A stretch of DNA of 39,059 nucleotides from Cenarchaeum symbiont of Oopsacas minuta (GCA_029948415.1 JAJIZT010000006.1:1-39059), one strand, 5' to 3'. Numbered from the stretch's first letter, positions 1 through 8,878 are shown. Numbers and translations are program-made. The notes: a model not told the origin generated them from the letters alone.

Positions 1-53
1 AAGACGAACTTACTAGCGTGTAAACTCTCCGTTTAGAATTCGTCTATAAAATA

Positions 54-133
54 TTGTAACTGTCTAGAGTTTTGAAATACCATCCTCAAGATATACAGTC
101 ATGAAAGTTTAGATTTCATTGTCTACATGTCTC
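54..133. repeat. 80-bp dispersed repeat, left copy
   Basis: This stretch is the reverse complement of 9322-9401 with about three mismatches in 80 bases. Neither copy codes for a recognisable protein. The first 21 bases (56-76) also pair as an inverted repeat with 323-343, so this copy appears to be one end of a short palindromic-ended element. The other copy lies beside an IS66 remnant and has no matching partner end. Confidence 0.85.
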
Positions 134-343
134 CTTTTTTGTCTGTTGTACAGTTTCTCCCTGTTGTTTGTTTTCCTTGCGTAATAATGCAATTTCTTTC
201 TCTAGATTCTAACCTAGGACAAATGTATTTTATCTTTTCATTATTCATGAATGATTTTTTGTATTATGTACCTGATCCAAAAATGTGATGATGAAAAATA
301 TTGGATCAGATGGTCAGATTACTTCAAAACTCTAGATAGTTAC
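56..343. mobile_element. 288-bp non-coding element with terminal inverted repeats (MITE-like)
   Basis: The ends 56-76 and 323-343 are inverted repeats matching at 20 of 21 positions, beginning GTAACT and ending AGTTAC. No coding region lies inside. The interior is AT-rich and holds a second inverted repeat, CTGATCCAA at 272-280 and TTGGATCAG at 301-309, that could fold as a hairpin or act as a terminator for the gene arriving from the right. No transposase with these ends was found in the window, so mobility is inferred. No clear target-site duplication is visible. This entry accounts for the gene-free stretch at the left edge of the window. Confidence 0.5.
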
Positions 344-1159
344 CTTTTTTCTATTCTTAACTTCATTGTCAAGACATAATTGCGCAAATGCTTTTTTATC
401 AAACACAATATGTTTTAGCGGGTTACGGTATTGGATATTTGGATATTCGCTGTACTTTCTTCTATTGATTGTTCTACCACCTGATTTTGGTCTAAAACCA
501 CCCCATTGTTTAAAGAATATTGCAATATTTTGTTTTTTACATTGTTCAATAATTTCTAAAATCCATTCTTTTTCTACTGATCTGAATTTAGCTCCACTTT
601 CTCCTCCAATAATGACCCAATTGATTCCTTTTAGGTTTACTTTTCCAACAGAGTAGATTAATGGTTCAAAACTAATAAAACGAGTTTTACATTTTACTTT
701 TTTTAGTTCATCAATTCGCCATACATAATCTTCATTTTCAACACTAACTCCCATCCAAATATGATTTGGAATATTATATCCAAAATAATCACAGAAAATC
801 TCTGAAAAATCCGACATTATATGAGGACGTTTTGTAAGAATTTGATATCTATGTCTATCAGCTTCAATCATAGTGTTAAAGCATTTTACAATAAATTCAA
901 AAGAAGATTTTTCATGAAACATGTCAGACATACTATTAACAAAAATTTTTTTTGATTTTTTCCATTGTTTTGGTAAATTTAGATCATTAAGATGTTCAGT
1001 AAAGTCAAATTCATTTTCATATTTTTTTAATCCCATTAACTTTAATCTATGAGATAATTTCTCAGCATAACAATTTTTACATCCAGGAGAAATTTTAGTA
1101 CATCCTGTACTCGGGTTCCAAGTTGCTTCAGTCCACTCAATTTCAGAATCTAGAGCCAT
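332..1159 (-). CDS. DUF5131 (phage Gp37/Gp68-type) protein
   Basis: The 275-residue product starts MALDSEIEWTEATWNPSTGC and carries a cysteine cluster C20-x6-C27-x2-C30 followed by YAE, then a conserved stretch FVNSMSDMFH, ILTKRPH and a WVIIGGESG block. This is the pattern of the DUF5131 family, common on phages and mobile elements; its three-cysteine cluster recalls Fe-S (radical-SAM-like) proteins, but the biochemical role is not established. The length is normal for the family. The stop codon lies inside the right inverted repeat of the 56-343 element, so the last three codons are supplied by that repeat. Immediately upstream (1202) an IS5a copy points away, leaving only about 40 bases for a promoter. 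This is probably accessory, horizontally acquired DNA. Confidence 0.8.
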   Translation of the reverse strand: MALDSEIEWTEATWNPSTGCTKISPGCKNCYAEKLSHRLKLMGLKKYENEFDFTEHLNDLNLPKQWKKSKKIFVNSMSDMFHEKSSFEFIVKCFNTMIEADRHRYQILTKRPHIMSDFSEIFCDYFGYNIPNHIWMGVSVENEDYVWRIDELKKVKCKTRFISFEPLIYSVGKVNLKGINWVIIGGESGAKFRSVEKEWILEIIEQCKKQNIAIFFKQWGGFRPKSGGRTINRRKYSEYPNIQYRNPLKHIVFDKKAFAQLCLDNEVKNRKKVTI

Positions 1160-1201
1160 GATTTCACTTTTACCATTTCAACAATGTTTCATTAATGTTT
1201 A

Positions 1202-2360
1202 TACTTAGTTGCATAACCTGCCTAAATATCATATAAACAGAATTCAAACCTAAACAAATAGATCACCCCATGATTATGGATTATTGATGAAAACAACACA
1301 CATCAGGAATGATCCACTTTGAATACGATGGTATTGTTTACTGTACGGATTTTATCTGACATGTGTGCAATCAGGAGGTTCTGCATACATGGCTGATAGC
1401 AAATACGTCAAATGGGGCAAGCATCTAACCATTCAAAAATCCAAATCTTGGAAAATACAAGTAAGAATTAAAAATAAAGGAAAGAATGGAAGGCGATTTG
1501 AGTATTCGGATAAACTATTTGAGAGTCTTGCAATAATATACAGGCATCTCATATAGAGCGTGTCAAGGAATTGCACAGACTGCTCTAGGTTCAAATGCTC
1601 CAGATCATACCACAATATGCCGCAGAATAAACGCGCTAAAAATAAAGACACCTGAAAGAGTTCAACAACCATCTAATCAGTTAAAAGATATCCATCTTGC
1701 AATAGATGGTAGTGGCATAAAACCCAATGAGCGTGGTGAATGGATACGAGACAAATGGAAGATACGACGTGGATTCATCAAGATACACTTTCTCATAAAT
1801 GTTAAAACTCGTAAAATTGTCTCTTACAGTCACCAGAGGAGAAAACAGACAGCTCGCAATTCTCTACCTTGTTAGAAACAGCATCCAAGGCGGTATCAAA
1901 GACAGCTGCGAACAAACGCAATATAGTACTGTATGGAGATGGTGCGTATGATACAAACGCCAATTTTAACCGCTGCCGAAAGCTTGGCATTAAACCTGTG
2001 ATAAAGGTTCGATCAAATTCTGTACTTCATGTTGGTTGTTATGCACGTAACAAAGCGGTCCGTGAGCAGCTTGGAGAAATAAAGCATCTGGCATTTACTC
2101 CAAATGATGCAATGCTAAAAAACCAAGCAGAGTGGAAAAAACGCGTCAGATATGGTCAACGTTGGATAGTTGAGGTAGTGTTTTCTGCATTTAAGAGATT
2201 CTGTCATGTCAAGAAAATGGGATAACATTGTGCAAGAGCTTCGATTAAAGGTGTGGGTGTACAACATATTTTGTGATGCGGGTTTGAGTACACCATGATG
2301 AGAAAACGCGTATCTATCTGACTATTGTTCTTATTTTGTACCGTATTGTTTGTTTTCATT
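1202..2360 (+). mobile_element. IS5a copy 1, right-truncated and decayed
   Basis: The left end begins TACTTAGTTGCATAACC, the same as the intact copy at 7637. Homology runs through the transposase region and stops near 2360, about 90 bases before the right end would be reached. The sequence then changes to the upstream region of an IS110 element. The right terminal repeat is missing, so this copy cannot move by itself. Confidence 0.85.
1365..2276 (+). pseudogene. IS5-family (IS903-like) transposase, frameshifted
   Basis: This is the decayed version of the 304-residue transposase at 7800-8714. Compared with it, an 8-base deletion near 1535 (in the segment encoding LAIIKTYTSIS) shifts the frame. 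Further small deletions near 1826-1840 shift it again, and a C-to-A change makes a premature TAA at 2223-2225 just after the KKMG residues. Remaining pieces include the first catalytic aspartate region (IDGSG), the second (YGDGAYD) and the glutamate region (VEVVFSAFKR). Nucleotide similarity to the intact copies is high, so inactivation is fairly recent. Confidence 0.9.
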
Positions 2361-2434
2361 AGACCTCATGCACAATTAAATTTTAAATTGAAAATGTTAA
2401 ATTTTTAGGCATGAATTACACCATCAATTTTGAA

Positions 2435-3770
2435 AATTAATTCATTAACCATATGTGCACAGAAAAATTAGGACTTTAGAAGGTTGTAAGAATAAGAACA
2501 AAAAGAGATCTGGTCATCACAAAACTAAAAAACAAACAAAATCATTACCGCATTTTGACAGATCCTACATGTACGTTGGTATTGACGTCCACAAGGAGTT
2601 CCTTCAGGTTGCAATGATGGACAAAAAAGGTAAAATTGTCTTTAACGAGAGAGTCGATAGAGACAACGATGAGGTGAAAAAGTTTTTCTTAAAAAATGTT
2701 CCAAAGAGTGCAAAATGTATCATGGAATCCTCATCTGTTTGGTATGGCTTGTTTACGTTCATGACAAAAGATCTAAAGCTGGATGTATCTCTCTCGAACC
2801 CATACCAGACAAAGGCAATTGCGTCATCCAAGAAAAAAACTGACAAGATTGACGCAATGATACTTGCAGACCTTTACCGTGGCGGATATATTGCACTGTG
2901 CCATGTTCCAACAAAAATTGTGGTGGAATGGAGGCGCCTTGTACGACATAGACATTGGAGTGTACAGATGAGAACGAGTGAAAAAAATGCCATACATGGA
3001 ATCCTATTACAAGAGGGGATAAAGATTGCAGGTACAACATTTACTCAAAAGTACAACGAATCGCTTCATTTCATAGGTGATTACAGAATTGATGAATCAT
3101 CTAGAGGCGATAGACTCGTATGATAGACTCATTGCAAAAACAAACAAAAGGATATACCAAATTGCAAGATCTAATAAACAGATCCAATTGCTAAAGACAA
3201 TTCCAGGAATTGGTGATTACAGTGCTTTGGTAGAGATTGATGATGTGAGGAGATTCTCACCGTTTGTACTCGTATGCAGGTTTGGTTAAGTGTACGCAAT
3301 TCTGCAGATATGGTAAAGCATGGCAGTATAACAAAAAGAGGCAGCAGAATGATGAGGTGGGTTTTGAGTGAAGCGGTCCGCACACATGTAAGGTGTGCAC
3401 CAAAAAGCAATGTCACACGGTTTTACAAAAGACTCGCAAGAAAAAAAGGCACGGGCAAGGCCACAGTAGCCACTGCATCAAAGATGTTACGTGTCATATA
3501 CTGGATGTTAAAGATAAGTTTGAAAGCAATTACAGTTAGATTCGCAACCGCGTCTTATGCATTGGAGATTAAACTCCGATTAATAACTGCGGCATGATCT
3601 AACGATTGGATGAAGAAAGGTTGTGAGGGTAAACCTCGTATGGATAATTCTTTAGAAACGGAAAGTACACACCTAGCGAAAGCTATGCGGGATTAACGAA
3701 AAATGCTAGAATTGTTTATAAAGATAGCACATGGATATGCATAAAGTCTATTTTTTATTTTCAAATAATT
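2435..3770 (+). mobile_element. IS110-family element (degenerate)
   Basis: A DEDD-type transposase remnant with about 20-130 bases of flanking non-coding sequence. The left limit is taken from the point where 2435-2717 and its inverted duplicate at 4916-5189 stop matching. The right limit is uncertain; the 3598-3770 stretch has no gene. IS110 elements have no long terminal repeats and carry a bridge RNA in a non-coding end. I cannot fold one confidently here. Confidence 0.55.
2455..3597 (+). pseudogene. IS110-family transposase, multiply frameshifted
   Basis: The amino-terminal half shows the IS110 RuvC-like DEDD fold: MYVGIDVHKEFLQVAMMD (first Asp) and, downstream, KKKTDKIDAMILADLYRGG. The Transposase_20 half follows, with IPGIGDYSALVEIDDVRRF and then SADMVKHGSITKRGSRMMRW and YWMLK. 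These parts lie in different frames: one shift occurs between about 3060 and 3100, and one or two more between about 3260 and 3300. An intact protein of roughly 370 residues is therefore not made. The ATG at 2569 is the natural start of the domain; an in-frame GTG at 2455 extends it. Codons 1 to about 88 of this frame are exactly duplicated at 4916-5178 on the other strand. Confidence 0.85.
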
Positions 3771-3778
3771 GACATTTC
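3771..3778. repeat. 8-bp direct repeat GACATTTC (left flank of IS5b copy 1)
   Basis: GACATTTC directly precedes the left end of IS5b copy 1 and recurs directly after the right end of the IS5b fragment at 12843. Eight bases is the usual target duplication of the ISH1 group of IS5 elements. Confidence 0.75.
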
Positions 3779-4915
3779 GACTTTGTTTCATAACCATGCC
3801 TAGAATACTTGAAGACTACCGAAAGACAAAAAGATCAGTAATAACTCATCACAGTTATTGACATACATCAAAGACAGAAAATACATCAATCATGGCAAAC
3901 AGTTAGTTCTAGATTCAAATCATGATGAATTGTTGGCAGAGATTAAAAATATGAACAAAAACAAAAATGGCAAACCTTTCACATGCCCACAATCTTTGAT
4001 ACAGCAGATGGTATTCCTAAGATCATTATTTGGTCTTGGATACAGACAAATGGATGGCCTATTAACAAAATCAATACAGGAAGAATTTTCCATAGGTTTT
4101 GTTCAATTATGGCGCAGAATCTCTGTCATTAATGTAGGATATGATGAAGACGATGGTGTATTTACATTTTCAAACTCATTAACAGGTAATGTGGAAAAAA
4201 TAAACGTAGCATTTGATGGCAGTGGGTTCAAAGGTGGTAAAGGTGGAGAATGGAGACGTATAAAATGGAATATCCGTCTAGGATTTATCCGAATAACTCT
4301 GGCAGTAAACGCAGATGATAAAAAAATCATAGCAATGACAATCACTGATGAACACACTGGAGAGCTCTCACAATTTCCAAAACTATTGCAAAAAGTCATA
4401 GATGCACGTAATAAACAAACTCGTTTAAAACAAAATAAAAAACCTGGAACAGGCATAACTGCATTTGGAGATGGAATTTATGCTACAAAACAAAATGTAA
4501 ACTGTTGCATCAAAAATGGTGTAAAACCAGTTCTTAAAGTAATGATAAACTCATCAGGTAGATCTCGTGGGTATATGGCTCGAAAGAAATTAGTAGATGC
4601 ACAGCTTGGTGGTGGCCACAAATATATTTCAAAGCTTGATCGTAATCAAAGATTAGAAAATCAAAAAAAATGGTTAAAGGATAATAATTATGGCAAAAGA
4701 CAAGCAGCTGAGATTGCATTCTCCACACTCAAACGCGTCTATGGTGATGCAGTAATGGCAAAAAACTGGACAAATATGCGTCAAGAGATCGCATTATACA
4801 TACAACAAAATCATAGATATGGAGAATGATGTGAGGTAAAGACATGGTATGAGGTAAAAGTGTAGCGCAGTATATGTGAAATGGCATGTACAAAAATTAG
4901 TAATGAAACAAAGTC
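3779..4915 (+). mobile_element. IS5b copy 1, complete (1137 bp, ISH1-like)
   Basis: Ends are inverted repeats: GACTTTGTTTCAT at the left, its complement ATGAAACAAAGTC at the right (4903-4915). The element holds one transposase gene. The left flank GACATTTC is not repeated at its own right flank, which is an IS110 fragment. It reappears at 12844, after another IS5b end. Two further IS5b copies are present: a right half at 12309-12843 and a copy running off the window from 38925. Confidence 0.9.
3858..4829 (+). CDS. IS5b transposase (IS5 family, DDE)
   Basis: The 323-residue DDE transposase cuts and rejoins the IS5b ends. The catalytic residues sit in the usual contexts: D120 in AFDGSG, D205 in FGDGIYAT and E285 in AAEIAFSTLKR, the last followed by the Y/K-rich tail typical of DDE_Tnp_1. 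The frame is open from 3813, but the only usable initiator ahead of the conserved region is TTG at 3858; the first ATG is about 30 codons later. A separate short frame beginning ATG at 3796 (MPRILEDYRK) ends at the TGA at 3859-3861, beside the TTG, so the amino end may have been lost by a small frameshift or may need frameshifting. The reading frame is otherwise intact. Confidence 0.85.
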   Translation: MTYIKDRKYINHGKQLVLDSNHDELLAEIKNMNKNKNGKPFTCPQSLIQQMVFLRSLFGLGYRQMDGLLTKSIQEEFSIGFVQLWRRISVINVGYDEDDGVFTFSNSLTGNVEKINVAFDGSGFKGGKGGEWRRIKWNIRLGFIRITLAVNADDKKIIAMTITDEHTGELSQFPKLLQKVIDARNKQTRLKQNKKPGTGITAFGDGIYATKQNVNCCIKNGVKPVLKVMINSSGRSRGYMARKKLVDAQLGGGHKYISKLDRNQRLENQKKWLKDNNYGKRQAAEIAFSTLKRVYGDAVMAKNWTNMRQEIALYIQQNHRYGE

Positions 4916-5189
4916 CATTTTGCACTCTTTGGGACATTTTTTAAGAAAAACTTTTTCACCTCATCGTTGTCTCTATCGACTCTCTCGTTAAAGACAATTT
5001 TACCTTTTTTGTCCATCATTGCAACCTGAAGGAACTCCTTGTGGACGTCAATACCAACGTACATGTAGGATCTGTCAAAATGCGGTAATGATTTTGTTTG
5101 TTTTTTAGTTTTGTGATGACCAGATCTCTTTTTGTTCTTATTCTTACAACCTTCTAAAGTCCTAATTTTTCTGTGCACATATGGTTATT
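4916..5189 (-). mobile_element. IS110 5'-end fragment, inverted duplicate
   Basis: This is the reverse complement of about 2435-2717. It encodes the first 88 residues of the same IS110 transposase frame (initiator GTG at 5178), after which the frame runs directly into the IS5b end and stops. The match in the coding part looks exact, so duplication was recent. The boundary with IS5b at 4915/4916 is sharp. Confidence 0.85.
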
Positions 5190-6520
5190 GACAAAAAAAT
5201 CAATTATGATGAAACGAAAGATCCAAGATCAAGTGTAATACACACATGGCATGTGTGATTCAGACAAGCGTATGATTCTCAAACTAGAAAAGAAAAATAC
5301 CGAATTGAAAGCAGAAATTGAGAAATTTAAAGCAGAATTGCATGATTACAAGAAAGGCAGATTGTCCAATGACACTGTGTTTGATCAGATAATTGATGAT
5401 GACCAAAACCTTTACGCCACTACGGGATTGGAACGTAACGAGTTTGAATGGATCCTTGTACGATTTGAAAATGCTGTTAAAAATTCACCAAATGCACCAC
5501 GTTTCTCCGAATATGCCAACGAGTCAGGAAACACATGCATTCTCTCTGTAAGACGAGTCTTGTTTATTGCATTGTCTCGCAAACGCAACAACGAAAAGCA
5601 AGAAATATTTGCAGCATATGCCCACATTGATCAGAGTACAGTCAGTAGATATCTAGCATTAGCAGATGTGCTGTTGATGAAGATCCTTCCAACTGCCGAA
5701 AACATTGCAGCTACAATACGGAAAGAACGCACCATCCAAGCGTTTAAAGAATTTGTTCCAGGCAAGAGTGCAGGTGAGCTATATCTTGATGCCACGTTTG
5801 TACAGGTTCAAAGACCACAAGTAGATCAAAAAAAGGCATACTCTGGAAAACACAAGCGACATGTGTACAATATCCAGATAACCTCAAACAAAGATGGACT
5901 AGTACTTGATGTAGGCCATCCTGAAGAAGGTTCTGCACACGACATGGAAGTACTACGACGCAATCCACCAAATTTTGGCAAATGGACAAAGAACATGAGA
6001 GATCCTAATACAAAACAAGAACATCGTATCATACTGTATACAGATAAAGGATATCTTGGTGTAGAGAAAGATTATCCTGGAATAATTTCAAAGCAACCAT
6101 ACAAAAAACCCAAAGGTTACGAGATGACAGAGACAGATCAGAAATACAATAAAAGAATTAGTCGTAAACGTATTAGAGTAGAGCATGCGATAAACCGACT
6201 AAAATGGTTCCGCAGGATGAGTGTATGATAGCAAGGAAGAGTTTTACAAAGAGATCCAAGTTGTCACTGGGCTGACAAATCTGCACATCCTGTTCAATGA
6301 CCGCAAGTATGTCAAACCTATGGAACGAGTCTGTTCTCAAATAAAGTAGCACACCTCTGTGCAACATGCCTGCGCATGATGTTACCGTTTTTGTCATATT
6401 TCTGACATTTTGATCTGTTTGTAGAACTCTCTCAAGCTTTGATCATACTTGTGACATTTTGATTTGTTTGCTCATGCTTTGATCATGCAGTATCCAGTCA
6501 AGAACTGATCTAACTTTATT
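5190..6520 (+). mobile_element. DDE_4-type insertion sequence (limits uncertain)
   Basis: The stretch between the IS110 fragment and the small membrane gene holds a DDE_4/HTH_Tnp_4 transposase pseudogene and about 270 bases of gene-free tail (6350-6616). Within the tail, two related segments start TGACATTTTGAT at 6403 and 6452, 49 bases apart. I could not find convincing terminal inverted repeats, so the limits are approximate. Confidence 0.5.
5251..6349 (+). pseudogene. Transposase with DDE_4 domain, one C-terminal frameshift
   Basis: The first frame gives 325 residues. Residues 1 to about 35 form a charged coiled coil. A helix-turn-helix follows (AAYAHIDQSTVSRYLALADVL), and then a DDE_4 nuclease with Asp in ELYLDATFVQVQRP, Asp in ILYTDKGYLG and Glu in RVEHAINRLKWFR. 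After RRMSV the frame hits TGA at 6226-6228. The expected carboxyl tail (DSKEEFYKEIQVVTGLTNLH and on to QIK) continues in the next frame from 6227 to the TAG at 6347-6349. A single-base indel near 6220-6226 therefore separates the last 40 residues. All three catalytic residues precede the shift, so some activity cannot be excluded. Confidence 0.85.
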
Positions 6521-6564
6521 GGTAATATGCATACGGTCTATTGTACGCTATTGTGTATCTGTGT

Positions 6565-6633
6565 ATGTCAAGCAAGTGTTCGATCTGCAAGGATAGAGAT
6601 GGATTAGAACCAATAAATGAATTTGGCAGGTAA
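6565..6633 (+). CDS. 22-aa mini-ORF with CxxC (doubtful)
   Basis: ATG at 6565 opens a 22-codon frame MSSKCSICKDRDGLEP... ending TAA at 6631-6633, with a Cys-x2-Cys pair. It ends five bases before the preferred start of the membrane peptide and could be a translated leader or the broken head of a zinc-ribbon gene. There is no support beyond the CxxC and its position. Confidence 0.25.
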   Translation: MSSKCSICKDRDGLEPINEFGR

Positions 6634-6637
6634 TAAT

Positions 6638-6844
6638 ATGAGAGAAAATAAGATAGATTTATTCAATGTGGCGTTAATTGGTGCTAAAATAATAAACACG
6701 TTGGCAGTTGTATTGATGTTTCTATATGGAGTGAATCTTTATTTTTACACGTTCAATTATTGGGAATTAAAGCAATTAGAGCTTTTATTGGCAATAATTG
6801 GGATTGGTGGGGGATTGTTTGTGTTTTGGATGTGGAAGAAGTAA
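6638..6844 (+). CDS. Small two-helix membrane protein, unknown function
   Basis: I do not recognise a family. From ATG 6638 the product is 68 residues: a short polar head (MRENKIDLFNV), a first hydrophobic helix (about residues 12-33, rich in L, V and I), a connecting loop YFYTFNYWELKQLE, a second helix with a glycine-rich stretch IIGIGGGLFVFW, and a MWKK end. An upstream ATG at 6617 would add seven residues, but 6638 is preceded by AGGT at a ribosome-site distance and follows the mini-ORF stop. The gene sits among insertion sequences, so it is probably cargo. An inverted repeat at 6859-6880 follows its stop codon. Confidence 0.5.
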   Translation: MRENKIDLFNVALIGAKIINTLAVVLMFLYGVNLYFYTFNYWELKQLELLLAIIGIGGGLFVFWMWKK

Positions 6845-6858
6845 ATTATGAAGAATAC

Positions 6859-6880
6859 ATCGATCAAAAATTAGATCGAT
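6859..6880. terminator. Inverted repeat ATCGATC/GATCGAT after the membrane gene
   Basis: A perfect 7-bp inverted repeat (6859-6865 and 6874-6880) with an AT-only loop lies 15 bases after the stop codon. AAGAAT and ATTCTT (6851-6856 and 6892-6897) form an outer pair. No strong T-run follows, so the terminator role is only suggested by position. Confidence 0.3.
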
Positions 6881-6894
6881 CTATGATGATCATT

Positions 6895-6902
6895 CTTTAA
6901 TA
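6895..6902 (+). promoter_or_regulatory. TATA-like box for the GIY-YIG gene
   Basis: CTTTAATA is centred 26 bases before the ATG at 6924, the spacing expected for an archaeal leaderless transcript. Confidence 0.5.
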
Positions 6903-6923
6903 TGAGATAGCATATCATAAAAT

Positions 6924-7298
6924 ATGGTAACATGGAGTAAAGAGATCGGTTTTACACCTACTGGAGGGTATGTGTTTCCTAATGAAGATGGCGTTTATGT
7001 AATTGCCCAAGTTTTAGAAGATGGTACGTATAATGTAAGATATGTTGGACAAGGCAATATCTATGATAGAATGGAAGATCATAAAAATTTTGAAACTGAG
7101 CAAAATGAATGTTTGGCTGAAGTTATGAGATATGCCACTAATGTAAAAGTTCGCTCAGTTGTAGTTTCAAATGAAGAAGAACGGAAGAATTTGGAACGTA
7201 CGTGTTATGAATATTATATGGCACAAGGTCATAATTTATGTAATGAAATTAAACCACATGGGGAATATTTAGAAGGCATAACTGTACCATTTTTTTAA
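6924..7298 (+). CDS. GIY-YIG-like small protein
   Basis: The 124-residue product shows the order of conserved features of a GIY-YIG nuclease: GVY at 23-25, YVG at 40-42, Arg49 in IYDRMEDH, Glu91 in NLERTCYEYY and Asn107 near LCNE. GIY-YIG domains cut DNA in homing endonucleases, some restriction enzymes and repair proteins. Here there is only the domain, without an obvious DNA-binding extension. The GVY and YVG variants are common in the superfamily. The gene lies in IS-bounded cargo and ends convergently, overlapping the next gene by four bases. Alternative: a non-catalytic relative. Family assignment is by motif reading only. Confidence 0.65.
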   Translation: MVTWSKEIGFTPTGGYVFPNEDGVYVIAQVLEDGTYNVRYVGQGNIYDRMEDHKNFETEQNECLAEVMRYATNVKVRSVVVSNEEERKNLERTCYEYYMAQGHNLCNEIKPHGEYLEGITVPFF

Positions 7299-7531
7299 AA
7301 TGGCAATCTTGTTTTTGTATTATTATTAAGAGTACCACATTCTGTATGATAATATCCACCTATGATAGGCGGTTTATCTTTCCAATTCCAATAACCATAT
7401 TTAGGATTTATTTTTTTATGACATTTTTGGCATATTTTGAATTGTTGTACATAGTAATCCTTTAGATGTTTTTTATATCGTTTGACAGTTTTTATATTTT
7501 TGAAGTATGTAAATGGTTTTAGAAATTTCAA
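7295..7531 (-). CDS. Small putative zinc-binding protein
   Basis: I do not recognise a named family. The 78-residue product is strongly basic in the first 30 residues (MKFLKPFTYFKNIKTVKRYK), followed by a likely metal site CQKCHKKINPKYGYWNWKD, then YYHTEC near residue 65, giving Cys-x2-Cys and His-x2-Cys halves. It converges on the GIY-YIG gene with a four-base overlap (shared 7295-7298). The basic region and zinc knuckle suggest nucleic-acid binding, which is inference. Confidence 0.45.
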   Translation of the reverse strand: MKFLKPFTYFKNIKTVKRYKKHLKDYYVQQFKICQKCHKKINPKYGYWNWKDKPPIIGGYYHTECGTLNNNTKTRLPF

Positions 7532-7627
7532 GGATCAATTAACGTAGAAGTGGTAGTATATTGATCTGTCGGTTGTTTATAGATAGAGGAATCATCCCAC
7601 AACCCTTAACATTAAATTTAACATTTG

Positions 7628-7636
7628 GATATTGAA
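7628..7636. repeat. Target-site duplication GATATTGAA (left of IS5a copy 2)
   Basis: The 9-bp GATATTGAA immediately before IS5a at 7637 is repeated exactly at 8870-8878 immediately after it. Nine bases is the duplication size of the IS903 group of the IS5 family. Confidence 0.9.
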
Positions 7637-8869
7637 TACTTAGTTGCATAACCTGCCTAAATACCATATAGACAGAATTCAAACCTAAACAAATAGATCA
7701 CACCATGATTATGGGTTATTGATGAAAATAACCCACATCAGGAATGATCCACGTTGAATACGATGGTATTGTTTACTGTACGGATTTTAGCTGACATGTG
7801 TGCAATCAGGAGGTTCTGCATACATGGCTGATAGCAAATACGTCAAATGGGGCACGCATCTAACCATTCAAAAATCCAAATCTTGGAAAAAACAAGTAAA
7901 GATTAAAAATAAAGGAAAGAATGGAAGGCGATTTGTGTATTCTGATAAACTATTTGAGAGTCTTGCAATAATCAAAACATACACGAGTATCTCATATAGA
8001 GCGTGTCAAGGAATTGCACAGAATGTTCTAGGTTCAAATGCTCCAGATCATACCACAATATGTCGCAGAATAAATGCACTAAAAATAAAGATACCTGAAA
8101 GTCCATCTGATCAGTTAAAAGATATCTATCTTGCAATAGATGGTAGTGGCATAAAACCAAATGAGCGTGGCGAATGGATACGTGACAAATGGAAGATACG
8201 GCGCGGATTTATCAAGATATACTTTCTCATAAATGTTAAAACTCGAAAAATTGTCTCTTTTACAGTCACCACAGAGGAGAAAACAGACAGCTCGCAATTC
8301 TCTATCTTGTTAAAGGCAGCATCCAAGATAGCATCCACGACAGCTGCGGACAAATGCAATATCGTACTGTATGGAGATGGTGCGTATGATACAAACGCCA
8401 ATTTTAACCGCTGCCAAAAGCTTGGCATTAAGCCTGCGATAAAGGTTCGATCAAATTCTGCACTTCATGCTGGTCGTTATGCACGTAACGATGCGGTTCG
8501 TGAGCAGCTTGAAGAAATAAAGCATCTTGCATTTACTCCAAATGATGCAATGTTAAAAAACCAAGCAGAGTGGAAAAAACGTGTTAGATATGGTCAACGT
8601 TGGATAATTGAGGTAGTGTTTTCTGCATTTAAGAGATTCTGTCATGTCAAGAAAATGGGATCACATTGTGCAAGAGCTTCGATTAAAAGTATGGGTCTAC
8701 AACATGTTTTGTGATGCTGGTTTGAGTACACCTTGATGAGAAAACGCGTATCTATCTGACTATTGTTCTTATTTTGTACCGTATTGTTTGTTTTCATTGG
8801 ATTATTGTACTCTGGTGACACATTTTTGCTGGTATGAGTTAAGGCGATCAAAAGTTGTGCAACTAAGTA
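7637..8869 (+). mobile_element. IS5a copy 2, intact (1233 bp)
   Basis: The element runs from TACTTAGTTGC to GCAACTAAGTA, a perfect 11-bp inverted repeat extended with one mismatch. It is flanked by a 9-bp direct repeat. It appears essentially identical to the inverted copy at 10000-11232. It is inserted beside or into an IS66 remnant. It is the best-preserved copy and defines the ends for the family in this window. Confidence 0.95.
7800..8714 (+). CDS. IS5a transposase (IS5 family, IS903-like)
   Basis: The 304-residue DDE transposase has catalytic residues D114 (LAIDGSGIK), D193 (LYGDGAYDTN) and E271 (WIIEVVFSAFKR). The amino-terminal third is basic and carries the DNA-binding part, with KSWKKQVKIKNKGKNGRRF. 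The start is either GTG at 7800 or the ATG at 7824 (MADSKYVKW). The reading frame is complete and identical in the inverted copy at 10155-11069, so this family is likely to have moved recently. Confidence 0.92.
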   Translation: MQSGGSAYMADSKYVKWGTHLTIQKSKSWKKQVKIKNKGKNGRRFVYSDKLFESLAIIKTYTSISYRACQGIAQNVLGSNAPDHTTICRRINALKIKIPESPSDQLKDIYLAIDGSGIKPNERGEWIRDKWKIRRGFIKIYFLINVKTRKIVSFTVTTEEKTDSSQFSILLKAASKIASTTAADKCNIVLYGDGAYDTNANFNRCQKLGIKPAIKVRSNSALHAGRYARNDAVREQLEEIKHLAFTPNDAMLKNQAEWKKRVRYGQRWIIEVVFSAFKRFCHVKKMGSHCARASIKSMGLQHVL

Positions 8870-8878
8870 GATATTGAA
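8870..8878. repeat. Target-site duplication GATATTGAA (right of IS5a copy 2)
   Basis: Exact repeat of 7628-7636 directly after the right end of the element. Confidence 0.9.

Noticed and set aside
366-656. 96-codon plus-strand open frame
   Set aside because: It lies wholly inside the DUF5131 gene on the other strand and has no recognisable product.
6403-6490. Two related TGACATTTTGAT segments as a regulatory tandem repeat
   Set aside because: Similarity is short and uneven and lies in the tail of a decayed insertion sequence; no function can be argued.
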